A stretch of DNA of 64,000 nucleotides from Anabaena sp. FACHB-1237 (GTDB lineage: Bacteria > Cyanobacteriota > Cyanobacteriia > Cyanobacteriales > Nostocaceae): assembly GCF_014696225.1 (NCBI RefSeq), contig NZ_JACJPV010000017.1, positions 1-64,000 on the forward strand. Direction: 5' to 3'. Under the pieces are notes generated by a model, which saw nothing but the letters and a program-made list of their open reading frames with translations, was not told the origin of the DNA and did no database searches. Within the stretch, counting starts at the first letter, position 1. Every line of letters starts with the position of its first letter. A program made the translations under genes and the position numbers. This document shows positions 63,418 to 64,000 of the stretch, piece by piece.

Positions 63418-64000
63418 CTAAAATCCTAAATGATGTTGTAGTGCTTGACGCATTTCATGTATGGGAATATCTTCCCGTTGTAACCAAATTTTTAATGCTG
63501 CTGCACCTTGTTGTACTAACATTTCCAAACCATCAATCGCAATTATACCTCGCGCTTCTGCCTTGTGTAAGAACTTCGTTGGTTTAGGAATATAAATTAA
63601 ATCATAGGCGATCGCACCATCAGGTAAATAACCTATTTCCTGCTCACTCAATGGTGATTCATTCATTTTTGGATACATCCCGATGGGAGTAGTATTTACT
63701 AATAACCTAGTATCAGGAAGTAACTGGGGTAATTTGTCCCATTCATGCCATTGAAAACGACCAGGAAAGGGTGTATTTTCCCAGCTGTGAGAAAACGCCC
63801 TCAACTTATCAACATTGCGCCCTACAACGTGAATTTCTGCCATTTCCAGTTTCATACAACCTGCCACCACAGCCCTAGCAGCACCTCCATTACCTAAAAT
63901 CACAGCTTTGGTTTGACTCCAATCTCGATGATAAGTAGTTTTTAAAGGTGCGATAAATCCTTCTACATCGGTATTTGTTCCTATCCACTGGTTCCCTTGA
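63418..64000 (-). CDS. aroE: Shikimate dehydrogenase, C-terminal part (5' end beyond window)
   Basis: The frame is open to the window end. GTNTDVEGF is the shikimate-binding Thr-Asp motif, ILGNGGAARAVV the NADP Gly loop, VVGRN the 2'-phosphate-binding turn, and NTTPIGMYP and DLIYIPKPT the C-terminal family motifs; it ends MRQALQHHLGF. It reduces 3-dehydroshikimate in aromatic amino-acid synthesis. A GTG at 63903 is an internal Val, not the start. Confidence 0.92.
   Translation of the reverse strand, partial: QGNQWIGTNTDVEGFIAPLKTTYHRDWSQTKAVILGNGGAARAVVAGCMKLEMAEIHVVGRNVDKLRAFSHSWENTPFPGRFQWHEWDKLPQLLPDTRLLVNTTPIGMYPKMNESPLSEQEIGYLPDGAIAYDLIYIPKPTKFLHKAEARGIIAIDGLEMLVQQGAAALKIWLQREDIPIHEMRQALQHHLGF

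Noticed and set aside
63418-63903. aroE taken as a complete gene starting at GTG 63903
   Set aside because: The frame continues upstream with GTNTDVEGF and other family residues to the window end, so the GTG is an internal Val.

Overview
The window is AT-rich chromosomal DNA from a filamentous, heterocyst-forming cyanobacterium (Nostocales; the AT-richness and many small intergenic repeats suggest the Anabaena/Dolichospermum/Aphanizomenon group, but this is inference). The signs are HIP1 octamers (GCGATCGC) throughout, heptanucleotide tandem repeats typical of Nostocales, a heme oxygenase, a cyanobacterial glcE-glcF pair, and a cluster that I recognise as the heterocyst envelope polysaccharide (HEP) island, including hepC and hepA. 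No tRNA, rRNA or CRISPR array was seen.

Region 1 (1-382) holds the C-terminal end of an L-2-hydroxyglutarate oxidase-like gene. Region 2 (about 550-23400, all + strand) is the HEP island. Its order is sugar epimerase/dehydratase, 2-oxoglutarate oxygenase, GT2, second 2-oxoglutarate oxygenase, RmlC-like epimerase, SAF-domain oxidoreductase, GT4, Wzc-like chain-length/tyrosine-kinase protein, hepC, hepA (ABC exporter), three GT4, two GT2, GT4, GT2 and an O-antigen-ligase-like polymerase. From memory this is largely colinear with alr2827-alr2841 of Anabaena PCC 7120. Together these genes would make the nucleotide-sugar precursors, assemble and polymerise the repeat unit, export it, and build the polysaccharide layer that slows O2 entry into heterocysts. 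Region 3 (23.5-31.5 kb) adds an aspartoacylase, then a divergent module of a GT4, a PIG-L deacetylase and a membrane-anchored beta-propeller on the - strand facing two GT4 genes on the + strand.

Region 4 (31.7-47.8 kb) is mostly housekeeping: an LpxB-like glycosyltransferase, an outer-membrane barrel, an isochorismatase-like hydrolase, glcE/glcF, a J-domain protein, a broken Uma2 gene, purT, a DUF167 gene, an NGN-like gene, an M20 amidohydrolase, a membrane Ser/Thr kinase, heme oxygenase and hemN. Region 5 (48.4-56.5 kb, - strand) is an accessory island. It encodes a PLD-nuclease/SNF2-helicase fusion, a large Eco57I-type adenine methyltransferase, an RHH antitoxin and a PIN toxin, joined by a 2-nt gap and then two 4-nt junction overlaps, so it reads as one compact restriction-modification plus toxin-antitoxin operon. 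The PIN frame has ATA where a start codon is expected. Region 6 (56.8-64 kb) has a TPR protein, a divergent SucD/SucC-like pair whose alpha subunit lacks the catalytic histidine, a coiled-coil membrane protein and the end of aroE.

The strongest pattern not explained by genes is a network of small palindromes. One family of 33-bp palindromes sits just 3' of genes six times. A ~104-bp MITE with imperfect terminal inverted repeats occurs three times; one copy supplies a stop codon and another abuts a broken Uma2 gene. Its 17-bp core hairpin, with compensating stem changes, recurs alone in intergenic DNA and also in frame inside the methyltransferase gene, where one version is amplified four times with an exact 45-bp period.
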